Positions 12,183 to 24,370 of a DNA stretch of 64,000 nucleotides are shown here, piece after piece. The stretch is taken from NCBI GenBank assembly GCA_023678885.1, contig CM042993.1, positions 1,944,501 through 2,008,500 of the forward strand. The letters are read 5' to 3'. Each line of letters opens with the position of its first letter. The first letter of the stretch is position 1. A program made the translations under genes and the position numbers. This stretch comes from Pogostemon cablin (lineage: Eukaryota > Streptophyta > Magnoliopsida > Lamiales > Lamiaceae). The notes beneath the pieces are model-generated. The model searched no databases. It was not told where the DNA came from and saw nothing but the letters and a program-made list of their open reading frames with translations.

Positions 12183-13037
12183 ATGGCAGGTCACCGGAGT
12201 AACTATGGGAAGCGACCTCATTCTTCTCAGTCTGACTATTCTGAAAGTGGGGGAAATAAAAGAAGAAATTCTGGAGGTGATAGAGATCAATTTGCTATTG
12301 GTTCGGATGATACTGTGTACAGATATTTATGTCCTGGAAAGAAGATTGGAAGTATTATTGGAAGGGGAGGGGAGATTGTCAAGCAACTCCGTGTAGACAC
12401 TAAATCTAAAATCAGAATTGGTGAGTCTGTTCCAGGATGTGAAGAACGTGTTATCACTATTTACAGTACCAGTGAAGAAACTAATGATTTTGAAAACACT
12501 GATGATCGAGTCTGTCCTGCTCAAGATGCCCTCTTTAAGGTGCATGATAGAATTGTTGCGGAGGATCCATCAGTAGAGGACTCAGAAGAAGTCCCACAAG
12601 TTACTGTTCGGCTTTTGGTACCATCTGATCAGATTGGGTGTATTATTGGAAAGGGTGGGCAAATAGTTCAAAGCATTCGAAGTGAAACTGGGGCACAGGT
12701 TCGCATTGTAAAGGATGACCATCTGCCAACATGTGCATTGAGATCAGATGAACTTATACAGGTATGGCTTCCTTTCTTGAATTATATTTCTGTCCTTGTA
12801 AAACTAGTAACCTTAATTTTTTTTTTCTTTTTTCACTTTGTAAATTAGTTTCTATTGCAAAGTTTTCTATGATATGTTTTTTAAACCAGTTTTACCTTCA
12901 TGTATCCTTTGCACGTTTCTCACGATTTATTAGTTATTACTAGTATGGTTTTGTATTAGAGTTAGAGACATCTGGTTCTTTAGATTATAGTATGCTTAAA
13001 CTTGGAATTAAGTGTCATTTATCTCAATAATCTTTGG

Positions 13038-13131
<94 letters not shown>

Positions 13132-15161
13132 AATTTGACATACTGTGTGGCCAGTATTGAGTCCTCTAAGTGTCTGAATATGATGATCTTATCTTTTGGT
13201 CATTGCTTCAGATATCAGGGGATGCTTCAGTGGTTCATAAAGCCCTTTATCAGATTGCATCTCGACTCCGTGATAATCCATCCCGATCTCAGCATTTCCT
13301 CTCTTCTTCTGCTCCTGCTGGCTACCCTTCAGGGAGTTCTGTTTTGGGGGGCACTGCAGGTGCTCCACTAATGGGCTTAACTCCTCTTGTAGGGCCCTAT
13401 GGGGGATATAAGGGTGAGAGTGCAGATTGGGCTCGCTCTATCTATTCTGCTCCAAGAAATGAAGCATCGTCTAAAGAATTTTCGCTCCGTTTGGTTTGTC
13501 CAACTGCTAATATTGGCGGTGTCATTGGCAAAGGTGGTATGATAATAAATCAAATAAGACAAGATTCTCAGGCAGTTATTAAAGTAGATAGCTCAGTCTC
13601 TGAGGCAGATGATTGTGTAATATCTATATCTTCAAAAGAGGTACTGTTCTTTCTGAAATGCTGGGTTGATTTATTAGCATTACTGTTTTCTTATCTATTC
13701 ATTGAGACGTACTGTATGTGTTATCAGGTTTTTGAAGATACGTTTTCTCCAGCAATTGATGCAGCTCTGCGGTTGCAGCCAAGGTGCAGCGAAAAAGTAG
13801 AACGAGACTCTGGTCTTGTTTCATTCACCACAAGATTGCTTGTTCCAACTTCTCGAATTGGATGTCTTCTTGGGAAAGGAGGGTCCATAATATCAGAGAT
13901 GAGGAAAGTTACCAAGGCCAACATCCGTGTACTGTCTAAAGAAAACCTTCCAAAAGTTGCCTCCGAAGATGATGAGATGGTGCAGGTAAGAGGATAGATC
14001 TTGTTTAGTTGTCCGTTCATTTGGTATTATTTGAAACTGTAACCAGCAGTTGCATTGCCGTTGCTCGTAATACCACGCAAATGTATTTTGCATGTAAACT
14101 TTTTTTTAAAAAAAAATTTCCATAACAATTACTGGTGGAAAGCAAAATGCTTTATTTCCATGTCTATATTGTGAGACTTACAAGATTCTTTGAGAAAATC
14201 ATCTTTAGTTTCACCACTACATGCATATACAAGTAAAAATACTAGTCATACTTCTGCAAGGATGGAAAAATATTTCTATATATAGAGAACTTTTGTGTAG
14301 AAGATAGTGTTAGCTAGAAAGTTAATTTTATATTTTACTAATCAGATATCTGGAGACCTTGATGTTGCTAAGGATGCTCTTATACAAGTAACTTCGCGCT
14401 TGAGGGCTAATCTTTTTGAGAAGGAGGGTGCTGTGTCTGCATTCTTGCCTGTTCTTCCATACATTCCAATGTCGGCAGATGGTTCAGAGAGCATGAAATA
14501 TGATGGTAGAGATGCAAAGAACCGTGGTCGTGGGGGTTATTCTTACTCTGGTGGATATGGCGGTTCTTCCGATCTACCAGCTATGGATGCCTATGGTGGT
14601 TATGGTGGTCTCCAGGTAAAGTCTATGCTGTGTATATATATTTTTTTTATGTAAATTAGAGCTGAAGTTGATATTAATTGATTTGTTAATTCTATTTTTT
14701 TTTTTTTTGCTTGTATGATCTAATTTTCTTGTCATTTGCAGAGTGGTAGTGCCAGCTCTCCATATGGCGCATATGGGAATTATTCGTCTGGCCGTTCTGT
14801 TGGTTCTGGGTAAAGGCTCTTGTAATGCATTGTTTACATATTATTTAGGAACTTGTATCAGCCATAAGTGTGTCCATTTTTCTTTGCTCCAGCTCGATTC
14901 TGTGGCAGACTTAATTTTCTCTTCTAGATTTTCATTTCTTTTAGGATTGGCCTCTTTACTCTAGGCTCTTGATTTCCCTAATAGTGTATATGGAATTGGA
15001 GTTTCTTGTTCTCACTGGGAAAGACTTTGTCCTGTTCATCTTACACTGTACAAGCACCTAAGACTTGGGCATTATAAATTCTCAAACCCTGATGGTGAGC
15101 TTCCTTTACCAGGTTTTCTGGGCGTAATCCTGTCTCACGTGGGAGAAACTATGACTACTAG
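12183..15161 (+). CDS. Four-KH-domain RNA-binding protein (RCF3/HEN4-like family)
   Basis: Six coding exons, 12183-12761, 13212-13640, 13728-13985, 14346-14615, 14742-14809 and 15113-15161, join in frame to 550 aa. Four KH domains are evident from their GxxG loops: GRGG 60-63, GKGG 156-159, GKGG 299-302 and GKGG 385-388, each in the usual IIG(K/R)GG(x)I context. The C-terminus (about 480-550) is Gly/Tyr/Ser/Arg-rich, as in many RNA-binding proteins. Plant proteins of this class act in the nucleus in pre-mRNA processing and stress responses. Which member this is cannot be told here. Exon 6 could alternatively read on to a stop at 14811, but splicing at 14809 to 15113 gives a continuation SGRNPVSRGRNYDY that fits better. 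Introns 2 and 4 carry low-complexity sequence. Confidence 0.93.
13041..13128. repeat. (AT)44 microsatellite in KH-gene intron 2
   Basis: 88 uninterrupted bases of AT alternation between the coding exons ending 12761 and starting 13212. The open frames that cross it are artefacts of the repeat. A likely polymorphic marker. Confidence 0.97.
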
Positions 15162-17099
15162 AGGGAAATAATGAAAATACAGGTAGACCACGATATCATT
15201 TTATGCTCATGTCTTAATTTCAATCCGTAGTTTCCAACAAGTACGTTGCTGCTATCTCTGAGTGCCAGCTCAATTTGATACAACTGCCTTACCTATGCCC
15301 AATGATGACTGATAATGTTCTCTTACCTCTGTTTCATTTCCCTTCCCGACATAACAGCTGAGATATTTGAAGCCCCGAAGTCATCCTCACGCCTATTTTG
15401 ATGAAGCCTCCTGCCTAACCCCGAAGACCAAGATGTTACAATACACGCTTTGGAAAATCTGATGGCCCTCTCCTTTGATGCTTTTCTTTAGAAGGACCAA
15501 TACTGAAAATGCCATCTTGATACCATACACAACCAAGCTTATTCTGTAGTGCTCCCAATGCAACTTGCTGCCTTTCCATTTTACTACTCCAACTGATGTA
15601 CCAGAATGACTTCATTATTAGTTCTCAGCTGTACACTTAATTTGCCTTTTCTTCTGTATGGAGTCTATTTTTGCTACGGATGTTTGTTGCAAATTTACCT
15701 TCGTACCCTCGCTGTTTCTTGGAAATGTCAATTCAGTGATAATACTGGTCTTTGAGCATTTATTAAGTTGCTATGTTTTTCTGGGGTTTGTCACTCTGAT
15801 TGGAGTTATTCTATTAATCTGCTTTTAGTTTAAGATATCATATCTTTATATATTTTTTTTATGATGACACATCAACAGTGAATCTTTATGATAGTGCTTA
15901 TTTGGTATTATTCTCAAGATATGGAGGAGGTAATTTATGCTATGTGCTGAGGATCTCCGTGGTATTGAAGGAAGCGAATGAATTGAGGACCAGGTATGTT
16001 GGAACTTGCACATTCAAGTCGTTATTTATTTTTTTGTTGTTGTTGTTGATCTCTTGGGCTTTAAAGAGTCGAACATTATTTTAATTTTTGTTTGAATTTG
16101 GTCTGTAGAGTCATTTCCGTCAATGGTGTGCTTGGCTGTTCGCAGATGTTTGGAAACTGTCTGGATCTGTTTTCAGATTTGAAACACGTATTCTTAATAT
16201 CATTATATTGCTGGTACAATTTATGGTTTTTGGTTGATGTGCTTATTAATTAAAAAATTTCTTGTCTGCCTGCTTCTAAGGTCAATTGGCTGTGGATTGC
16301 TTGATGAAACTGGTAATTGCTCAAATTTCTCAGCCCCTTGGGTCTTTGCAAGCAAATTTGAATTGTCAAGGTATGATCAATAATGTAAGCTTTTAATTAA
16401 TGGTCCAAATACATGATATTCATACCATGTCTGCATATCTATGTACAGTTGCATGTCTAAGTTTCTTGTTATTATTTTGCCGCCAGTTATCTAAGATTGT
16501 CCACACATTCATCTCTCTGTTGTCCCATCATGTAGTTCCAGTGCATCATGCATAAACGGTTTAAAATTTTGAAATGAATATGCTTCTTAACTCGATTGTG
16601 CTTGACATGAGATAATGAGAGTAATCACGGATGGTTCAATTTTCGTGATCCGGTTTTTGCATGCTTTGTCACCACCTCCTAATGTATTCCTGCCTTTATT
16701 TTCTTGTGCGTTTTGCGAGTATGATGCAAGATTTATTGTAGTAAATTTTTTACTAAATGACCAAATGCCATCCATAGTTGAATTTGATTCAGTATATCTG
16801 GTATTATTTTGCGACAGTCAAACATATCTTCTCTAGAATTGTAAATTCCATTTGCATATATAGTGTAAATTCTGTTCATTGTATTAAGTTTTATTTTTTT
16901 TATTTATTTTTTCTATTATTGACATTTTGTAACGTGTACTTGAGAATGAGGGAATAATTGTAGACCACAGGTGGTTACCAGTTCTCCCTTGCATTTTTTT
17001 TTAAATTTAATTCACTAACATTTGATATTATATTTAATTTAAAGAATATTATTTAGAAAGGTCTGGCAATAGAGTTACCCGTTCGAGTACTGAAAAATA
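15162..17099. other. KH gene 3' region and downstream DNA, no further gene seen
   Basis: After the stop at 15159-15161 the sequence stays moderately GC-rich to about 16500, unlike distal intergenic DNA, which fits a long 3' UTR, possibly with introns (for example the tacag/gta context near 15180). No open frame with a recognisable domain is present, and no clear polyadenylation signal can be assigned. Confidence 0.45.
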
Positions 17100-17107
17100 G
17101 TTGACAG

Positions 17108-18280
17108 TAGGGCTGGGGAAAAATACCGAAATTTTGGTATACCGCCCTTATCATAATGAAAAATACCGATTTTACCGAAATTTTAGGTATGCCGAAATTT
17201 TTGGTAAGGTATGATACCGTATTGAAAATTTTGGTACGATAAAGGTATATAAATAATCAATACCGCGGTATTTTGGTATATGCCGAAATACCGTAAAATA
17301 TTCAATTTTTGAGTTATATGATACGATATTACCATATTAGATGTTACATACAATTATAATTATTATTTATGTATTATAATTTTTAATTAAATTATATATA
17401 TACACTATTTTATTAAATATTAAATCTAAAATCCTACTGTATATTTCTTCATAATTATAAATTATTGATAAAGATCATTGACTTACATGATATTAGTACT
17501 TATTTTTAATTAAGTAATTCTATGTATATGGAAATTTAAAAGTGTTGATTTTAATATAAGTTTCATATATTTTTGTGTAGATCTCTTAGGTACTATTTAT
17601 TTAATGACAAACACTTTGTAAAACGGGTTTAGATATATTAATTATGTAAACTCGGTTACTGTTTAGTACATAAAAAATTACTCTTTAGCACATGAATTGT
17701 TACTTTTTAAATTAAAAAATTACTCTTCAAATTCTTGTAAATCTTGATGTATCGATTACTTTAAGTACATGAAAAATTACTTTTTAGAGATACGAATTAT
17801 TACTCTATTGTGTAAAAATTATTACTCTTCAAAAAGTTATTTTTTATATATTAAAGAGTAATATTAAAAAATAAGGCTTACCTGTAAACCCGGTTTTCAT
17901 GAGACTTACTCTTATTTAATTTGGTCATTTGCAGATTGTCGTATATTTTTGAATTTGTTATTTATTAGAGTATGTTTTATAGCTATCTTTCACTTTTTTA
18001 GTACATGGTTTTTATAAGATTTATTGAATTTTAGATGTATAATGGTATAGCAAACTATGTAATAGGATGATATATACCGATATTTTAGGTATGGTATGGC
18101 ATACCGAAATATTGGTAAGTAGAAAGTATACTATTTTCTTATACCGAAATATTGGTATACCGAACTAAGGTATACCGAAAGTTTAGGTAAGGTAACGGTA
18201 TGATTTTTTAAATACCGAAAATTTCGGTACGGTATATGGTATGACCAAAAATTTTCGGTATGCCATACCGCCCACCCCTA
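17108..18280. mobile_element. Non-autonomous hAT transposon
   Basis: An exact 8-bp target duplication gttgacag lies at 17100-17107 and 18281-18288. The termini TAGGGCTGGG and CCCACCCCTA are inverted repeats with one mismatch. Eight-base duplications with TAGGG-type ends are diagnostic of the hAT superfamily. The 1,173-bp interior has no transposase. Both subterminal regions are packed with short iterations of taccgaaa / tttcggta in both orientations, the expected place for transposase-binding sites. Confidence 0.88.
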
Positions 18281-18509
18281 GTTGACAGGTAAACCGACAT
18301 GGAGATCGCATATTAATCTCATGTTTATCGCACCATGTTTTTTGGGTAAAATTTCAGTGTGCCCATTTAGATTTAGTTATTTATTTATTTATTTATTTTT
18401 TACTTAATTTTAAATGATAAAATTTTGAAGGTCCAAGATGACAAAAATATCATTAACTCGAGTTGTGACTCGATTTTAAAGCTATAATTGATATATAAAT
18501 ATATATACA

Positions 18510-18760
18510 CTCCCTCAGTATGGTTAAATATTTCTTTTTTGGGCATCCCATCTTAATGGTTACATTTTCCTTTTTGGTAAAGGGAACAATACATATTAAT
18601 TATATTTCTTTCTTAATGGGTCCACATGTCATACTAATACACTTACCCACTACAAATTAAAATATTATTTCTCTCATCTCAATAAACATTAAAATATTAT
18701 ACTCTTCAATTCCCGTGCAAAAAGAAGAAAATATAACTATAAGGACTCGACGGGGGAAGT
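18510..18760. mobile_element. Diverged Stowaway-like MITE
   Basis: The left end ctccctcagtatgg and right end gactcgacgggggaag are imperfect inverted repeats near TA dinucleotides. The internal layout resembles the other Stowaway-like copies in the window. Boundaries are approximate. Confidence 0.55.
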
Positions 18761-18778
18761 AAAATTGAATTATAAATA

Positions 18779-19020
18779 CTCTCTCTGTTTCCTTGAAAAA
18801 TATTTATTTACTTTTTGCACGTGGATTAAAGAGTATAATAATTTAATGTATAGTAGGGTGAGAAATAATATTTTAATATGTAGTGGGTAGTTGTATTAGT
18901 GTTGAGTGTGGGGCCATGTTTAGTGGTTATGAGTCACATCAATTCAAAAAGAAAAATGATACTTTGTAAAAGGACGGCTCAAAATGGAAAAATAGGTACG
19001 TATCAAGGGGACGGAGGGAG
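18779..19020. mobile_element. Stowaway-like MITE
   Basis: Ends ctctctgtttccttg and ggggacggagggag are inverted repeats flanked by TA (18777-18778 and 19021-19022). 242 bp, non-coding. The 69-codon open frame that overlaps it is spurious. Confidence 0.65.
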
Positions 19021-19022
19021 TA

Positions 19023-20401
19023 TGTTATATGTACAATCGAGTTACAAAAATATATACAATCAAGTCATAGATGTGTATAATTATTATTTTTATCTATTTA
19101 CAAATTGAGACAAGATTATTTTTGTAAAACAGGGCATTTTAATCCATCCATTAAAAATATGATAAAGACCAAAAAAGAAAAAACCCCTCTAAATTCGAAC
19201 CAAGCCTGTTAACGTCTAACGTCACTCTTTTTTATTTCCCCTCAATTTTCCTTTCAAATTATTTTACATATAGAGGCGAATGTCGTTAGGTATTGTTCAC
19301 TTCCCCGCAATTCTTGTAATTGTCACCTGTAATCCGCGCAGGTGTGCCCGCACCCCCTTGAGTGGACGAGAAAGAAAGGATTTATCGGAGCAACCAAACC
19401 CAGGAGTCCACTTTCCCGTACGTATCAGTCCGTGAAAGAGTGAAAGGGTCACCACTACTGAGGATCACAAATCACAGCATTCCTTAAATATATTGCACAT
19501 TATTTTTTTAGTATTAATAAATAATAATATATACAAGTAATTAAGAGTGGTTTAATTGAATATAATTTTTCATTAAGCAAATAAATACAATTACAAATGA
19601 CGAAGAATTTAAACCTTAAACCCGCATTACCTTCTCCCTAAAATGCTGCTCAATACGCAGAGGATAATTTAGGGGTGGTTGTTGGGTATCACTAAGAAAT
19701 CAATAACAATGTGAATGAAGAGTAGTGAGTAATTATTGAATTAATGGAAATGGTTGAAGAATTTAAATTCATATTTTATCAATAAGCATCAATAATAAGA
19801 ATTAATATACATCTATCCTCATTACTCTCTCTACTGCCTCAACCAAGAGGCCTCTCACATTGTTTACACACATTCAAGGAGTCAATAATATTCCTTTATT
19901 ACTCGCGTTTACATAGTATTTATTTGTTTTTTGTACGTGAATTAAATAATAGTATTATTATTGTATATAATGATTGTCTATATGTGAGACTTTTTTTAAA
20001 AAAAAAGGAAAAATTAATATTTTTAGAATGAATAATCAAAATGATAAAAATAATACTTGTCGCCGTCTGGGTGAGGGGGTATTATTTAAAGAAAAATTAT
20101 GTGTACTAAAAGAAAACGACTATCAATTATACAACTCAACAAGATATAAATGAAAAAGTTTGTCATTCAATCATTAAATTAAATTCAATAAATTAAAAAG
20201 GACCACTCCTGGGGCTTCGTGGTAAATCATAACATTACAATGAAGTATTGTAATTTAAAACCATGCACTATTTCTCTTAAAATTAAACAAAGCTGGAAAC
20301 CTCAAGTTTTCTTTTGTAAGTCATCAATAATTTACGCAAACACACACATACATATATGATCATCCATTCTTTTACTTTAATTCAAATAATGTTATATGAA
20401 A
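19023..20401. other. Intergenic DNA, no gene seen
   Basis: No coding homology or RNA gene recognised. A slightly GC-richer patch at about 19260-19470 has no long open frame. Confidence 0.55.
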
Positions 20402-20639
20402 GGGTTAATTGCAAAAATAACCACGAACTTTACATCTATTGCAAATTAATCCTCACTTTTGGGAAATTACAAAAAAAACCACTACCTTTAAGTATTGTTG
20501 CAAAATAAACCTAATTTGTGACTAAAATAGGGTTTTTTGGATTTATTTTGCAACAATACTTAGAGGTGGTGATTTTTTTTTACAATTTCTCAAAAGTGAT
20601 GATTATTTTGCAACAGATAGTTTTTTTTGCAATTAACCC
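20402..20639. mobile_element. Mutator-like foldback MITE, copy 2
   Basis: Same family as 1764-2020: GGGTTAATTGCAAA start, inverse end, arms pairing over about 100 bases. Flanks tatatgaaa (20393-20401) and tatattaaa (20640-20648) make a 9-bp target duplication with one mismatch. Confidence 0.8.
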
Positions 20640-21449
20640 TATATTAAACAAGAACAGTATAATTTTGTACCAAGAACAAAAATAGGAATCTTTCTTATTG
20701 AGTAAAATTTAAGTCAATTACATCATAAATAATGAGATAAATCCTAGCCACATGAATGGTCGGTTTTCGAGCTCCATAAAGAACGCAAAGTTGGTATCTA
20801 GGATTTTTTTTAAAAACATTAGAACAGTAATTTATAATAAAAATTTCAAGCTCACTGAATGCAAACATGAAACATTTGTTGGGATATGCAGATCCCCATT
20901 CATTCCTAAGGGACAAATAAAGAAGAACATAAAAAGCACAACACAAGAATTTACGTGGAAAACTCCAAAATCGGAGAAAAACCACGGATCGAAAAAATAC
21001 CACTATGTGAAAATTTTTTACAATTACACAAAATTTCTCTCTCCCGACCCCAATCCCTACACTCTTAAAAATCTTTGACTAATCAACACCTTTCTACCCA
21101 TTCTCACAATCGAAAATCAAAGAAAATAATTTAACTAAAATCAAATACAAAGATTAAAGTGTACTTGATTGGTGCACTTGACTTCAAAACTAGAAACCTC
21201 CTTAAATAGCATAAGGAGTCCCTCCTCCTTTCTCTCCCACCCGATATGGAACAAAAAACACTCCTTTTAATTTGACAAAATACCAACAACATCAATTTTA
21301 ACATAATCCTTAATCGAGCATCTTACAACATAGCAAAATCAAATGAGTAAAAAAATAAAAATACAACTTTTTATCACATGAAATCATTCAGTCTCCATCA
21401 TTACAAAGAATTACACAAAAAAAAAAAAAAAAAAAGTGGAGAGAGAAAA

Positions 21450-21611
21450 TCAAAGAGAGATGAAACCTTCCTTAACAAGCAGGCCGAAGGCGAGAACAAA
21501 GAGACCGATTGTGATGCACTGTGTTTCGGACATGAAGCTTTGGGAATAAGCAGAAAGCGTGATCACTGCACCTGCGATTCCAATCAGAAACGCGATTTTA
21601 TTCTGATCCAT
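21450..21611 (-). CDS. Small two-helix hydrophobic membrane protein (53 aa)
   Basis: A 54-codon frame on the minus strand runs from ATG at 21611 to TGA ending at 21450. The product starts MDQNKIAFLIGIAGAVITLS and continues through YSQSFMSETQC to a second hydrophobic stretch (ITIGLFVLAFGLLVKEGF), giving two predicted membrane segments at about 6-24 and 34-50. Codon use is balanced and the local GC is higher than the flanks. From memory, plants encode similar short uncharacterised proteins with an FLIGIAGAVITLSAYSQ-like start, but I cannot verify this. Only 160 bp long, single exon, with a CT-rich leader upstream (21612-21690). Function unknown. Confidence 0.6.
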   Translation of the reverse strand: MDQNKIAFLIGIAGAVITLSAYSQSFMSETQCITIGLFVLAFGLLVKEGFISL

Positions 21612-22172
21612 TCTTCCCTCCTCCTGTTTTCTTCCTTACAATCATTCAGGATCCAACAACAACTGCACTTTATCATCACTACCTGAAGTCAACTCTTTCG
21701 GTATCAATGTACTGTTTTGCCCTTCTTCGTTGACTTCGGAGGGAAGGCCCATGGGCATCACTGTATATTCATTAGTTGCTAAATGGGCTTCCGTTGTATG
21801 TAATGGGCCTTTGTTTTTGTTAGCTAAGTGGGCTTTTAGAGAAGAAAGACCGGCCTACTACATTATTGTCCAATCTGCAATTGTGCTTGCATAACCAAAT
21901 TAATAATTTGAAATCTTTTTTCTTTTTTAAATAGAAATGACGACGACAATATTAATAATAATAAAAATAAAAATATTAAAAACGACTAAAATAGCTCTAC
22001 TGTAAATTTTGGGACTCGAAAATTAATTTCTTACATCCAATATATACACACAAGACTTATCATTTTTTAAGGCAATAAATCATATGAGATTGTTCGCGGA
22101 TGATTCCGTGTAACCACGTGGTTTATACACTATTTCATTTTTTTTTGGGTCTTAATTTTTAGGACTAATTAA

Positions 22173-22437
22173 TTCTCTGTGAGACGTTATGTATGTGAGA
22201 CGATTTGTAAGAATGTTAAAGTATGTCTATTATATATATAAAATATGTTTAATAATTGTTAAAGTGTTTTCAAAAGTATGATAAATAATGAATTAAAATA
22301 TAATTTTATGATAATATAATATGATTCATTATTGGCATACTTTAATCACAAATAAGCATACTTTACCTATATAAAAAATATACTTTAATAATGGATCGAC
22401 ACATCTCATAATCTTTCTCACAAGAGAGTTTCTCAAA
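22173..22437. repeat. Dispersed ~250-bp repeat family, copy 1
   Basis: Shares with 33724-33950 an ordered set of motifs (gttaaagtatgtctattatat, ataatatgattcattattg.catactttaat, atactttaataatg). A more diverged copy is at about 58945-59180. The phrase agtatg / catactt recurs in both orientations, so each copy is partly self-complementary. Probably a MITE. The class is not determined. Confidence 0.65.
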
Positions 22438-22927
22438 ATTGAATTTTATCCATGTAGTTCAAATAATATTTTATTTAGGTTTTAATATTTATTCTTAGTA
22501 TTAATTCCTACATATAATTACATTTCCATTCATAATTAAAAAGGTTAAAGTGGAAATATATACACGGTTCATACTTTTTTTAAGTTGTTCAAATCAAAGA
22601 TAAACTAATATATAGACATGTATTATAAGTGGGATTTTTTTGGAAAGAATATATAGACATGTATTTATTTATTTATTAATTATATGTATATTATTTAAAA
22701 GAGTAAGTATATAATTCAAAGCTATAGCATAGCATAGAGTAGATGGTAGGCATTATGATTGTCTTAATTTGGTAAGTCATGCATGAACTCATTTAATCAT
22801 ATTTTAATAATACTCCAAATAATAACGCGTTTTGAATTATGGATTTAGTACAGACTGTGTTGGCAGTGTAGAGCGACACCTAGCCATCGTATATTCCTAT
22901 CCATGTGATGAACTCATCAAATAATAC

Positions 22928-22954
22928 ACCCCACCCCACCCCACCCCACCCCCC
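22928..22954. repeat. (ACCCC)5 tract upstream of CASP-A
   Basis: Five ACCCC units, the last extended to six C, about 310 bp before the CASP-A start codon. The complementary strand carries five runs of at least four G spaced by single T, which meets the pattern of a G-quadruplex. Confidence 0.9.
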
Positions 22955-23130
22955 AATATGTTATTATATTATAATATAAGTGGATTAACCTATCGCACCA
23001 TACAATTACACACAAATTTTAAGATCCATTAGTAGAATTGGAGAGCTAGTATGTCAGGTGAATTATGTACCAACTACACGTACGTAATTAAGATTCCATT
23101 GCGTATTACCTAATATCCCATTTATGACCC

Positions 23131-23137
23131 TATAAAT
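23131..23137 (+). promoter_or_regulatory. TATA box of CASP-A
   Basis: TATAAAT in the context accctataaatcccc, 130 bp before the start codon, gives a predicted transcription start near 23160 and a roughly 100-base leader. Confidence 0.6.
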
Positions 23138-23266
23138 CCCCCTCCCATATCTTCACCACCTCACACTATTTCTTTGAGCTAGAGTATATTCTTGAGTTGG
23201 CCCCACTTTCCTTATATTCTTCAAATTATTTTGCTCCTTTGATTTGAGTTAATACTACAACCTACA

Positions 23267-24370
23267 ATGGCAGCTGCCCTGGAACTCGGTGGCAAGGGGG
23301 ACTCGGTCGGCGGGGTCCACCGCGGAGTCGGGGTGCTCGACTTCATTTTGAGACTCGTCGGGATCGTTGCAACTCTAGCGAGTGCTATTGCTATGGGAAC
23401 GACCGACGAGTCTCTCCCTTTTTTTACTCAGTTCATAAGGTTTAGAGCCAAGTACAACGATCTCCCCACATTCACGTAAGCCCCCATTTAATTTTACATG
23501 CATGAAATTAAGTAATATTTAAAATTAATGTTGACTATAATGTATATATGCCATGATATATTGTAGATTCTTTGTGGTGGCGAATTCGGTAGTGAGCGCC
23601 TACTTAGTTCTTTCTCTAGCAATCTCAATTTCCAACATTATAAGAAAGAGCGCACGCAACGGCAGAGTCGTCTTGATTTTCTTCGATGCGGTAAACATTC
23701 ATCACTAGTTATATAATTGACATGTAGGATAGACGAGCAAGCCCAACCCTTGCCCTTAATTAGGGTTAACGCTTTTCTTGTCTCTCTTACATGTCACACA
23801 TGATATATCATATACTTCATCTGTCTCATACTTATGTTCGCACTTTCCGTTTTCGTCTGTTCCATACTAATATTCACCTCAAAAAAGGAAACTTCACATA
23901 ACCAACCAACAACCTCAAAAGTTATTTTAATTTCAAAAATACCATTTCCACCTAACATACTTTATAATTTATTTATTACATAAAAATACCACAATATCCC
24001 TAAAAAATCAATAAAGTTGGTCAAAAAATAACTTTTCTTAAACTTCATATCTATAGTATCAGTGATCATAAGTGCGAGGGAGTATTTATTTTTGAATATA
24101 TATACATATCTTATTATATGACGCGTGTAATGTGTGATATAGGCAATGCTGGCGCTTTTGACATCGGGAGCATCGGCAGCAGCAGCAATAGTGTACTTAG
24201 CACACAAAGGAAACATCCGTGCGAACTGGTTCGCCATCTGCCAGCAGTTCAACTCTTTCTGCCAGCGGATTTCCGGCTGCTTGGTCGGATCATTCGGTGG
24301 CGTTCTCGTCTTTATTCTCTTGATCCTCATGTCCGCCGTCACTCTCTCCCGTCAACGTTTAGTACATTAG
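23267..24370 (+). CDS. Casparian strip membrane domain protein (CASP-A)
   Basis: Exons 23267-23475, 23567-23690 and 24143-24370 join to 186 aa. Four membrane segments lie at about 23-44, 71-92, 111-131 and 155-177, with Arg in the first and Asp before the third (FFDAAML), the hallmarks of the CASP/MARVEL-like fold. The first extracellular loop carries the CASP signature (ESLPFFTQF...DLPTFTFF). The second loop has the paired Cys in NWFAICQQFNSFC. True CASPs scaffold the Casparian strip domain of root endodermis plasma membrane and recruit lignin-polymerising enzymes. The N-terminal 20 residues are Gly-rich and cytosolic. A Stowaway-like MITE occupies most of intron 2. A paralogue lies 3.9 kb downstream in the same orientation with identical intron phases. 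Confidence 0.93.
23815..24082. mobile_element. Stowaway-like MITE in CASP-A intron 2
   Basis: Left end cttcatctgtctcatactta and right end ataagtgcgagggag are inverted repeats flanked by TA (23813-23814, 24083-24084). It is the same subfamily as 42119-42400: the two share cttatgttc, accaacaacctcaaaagtta and caataaagttggtcaaaaa. It fills about 60 percent of the intron, leaving both splice sites intact. Confidence 0.75.

Larger units (their letters stand above)
21612..23130. other. Intergenic DNA between the small protein gene and CASP-A
   Basis: AT-rich and non-coding. It holds a member of a dispersed repeat family (about 22173-22437) and the ACCCC tract at 22928-22954. No gene recognised. Confidence 0.55.

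Noticed and set aside
13012..13371. 119-codon frame crossing the (AT)n microsatellite
   Set aside because: An Ile/Tyr repeat from AT alternation, reading into KH exon 3 in the wrong frame.
14811..14964. KH protein ending at the TAA at 14811-14813
   Set aside because: The base context GG/gtaaag is a good 5' splice site, and joining to 15113 gives a longer, family-like C-terminus in frame. The alternative cannot be fully excluded without transcripts.
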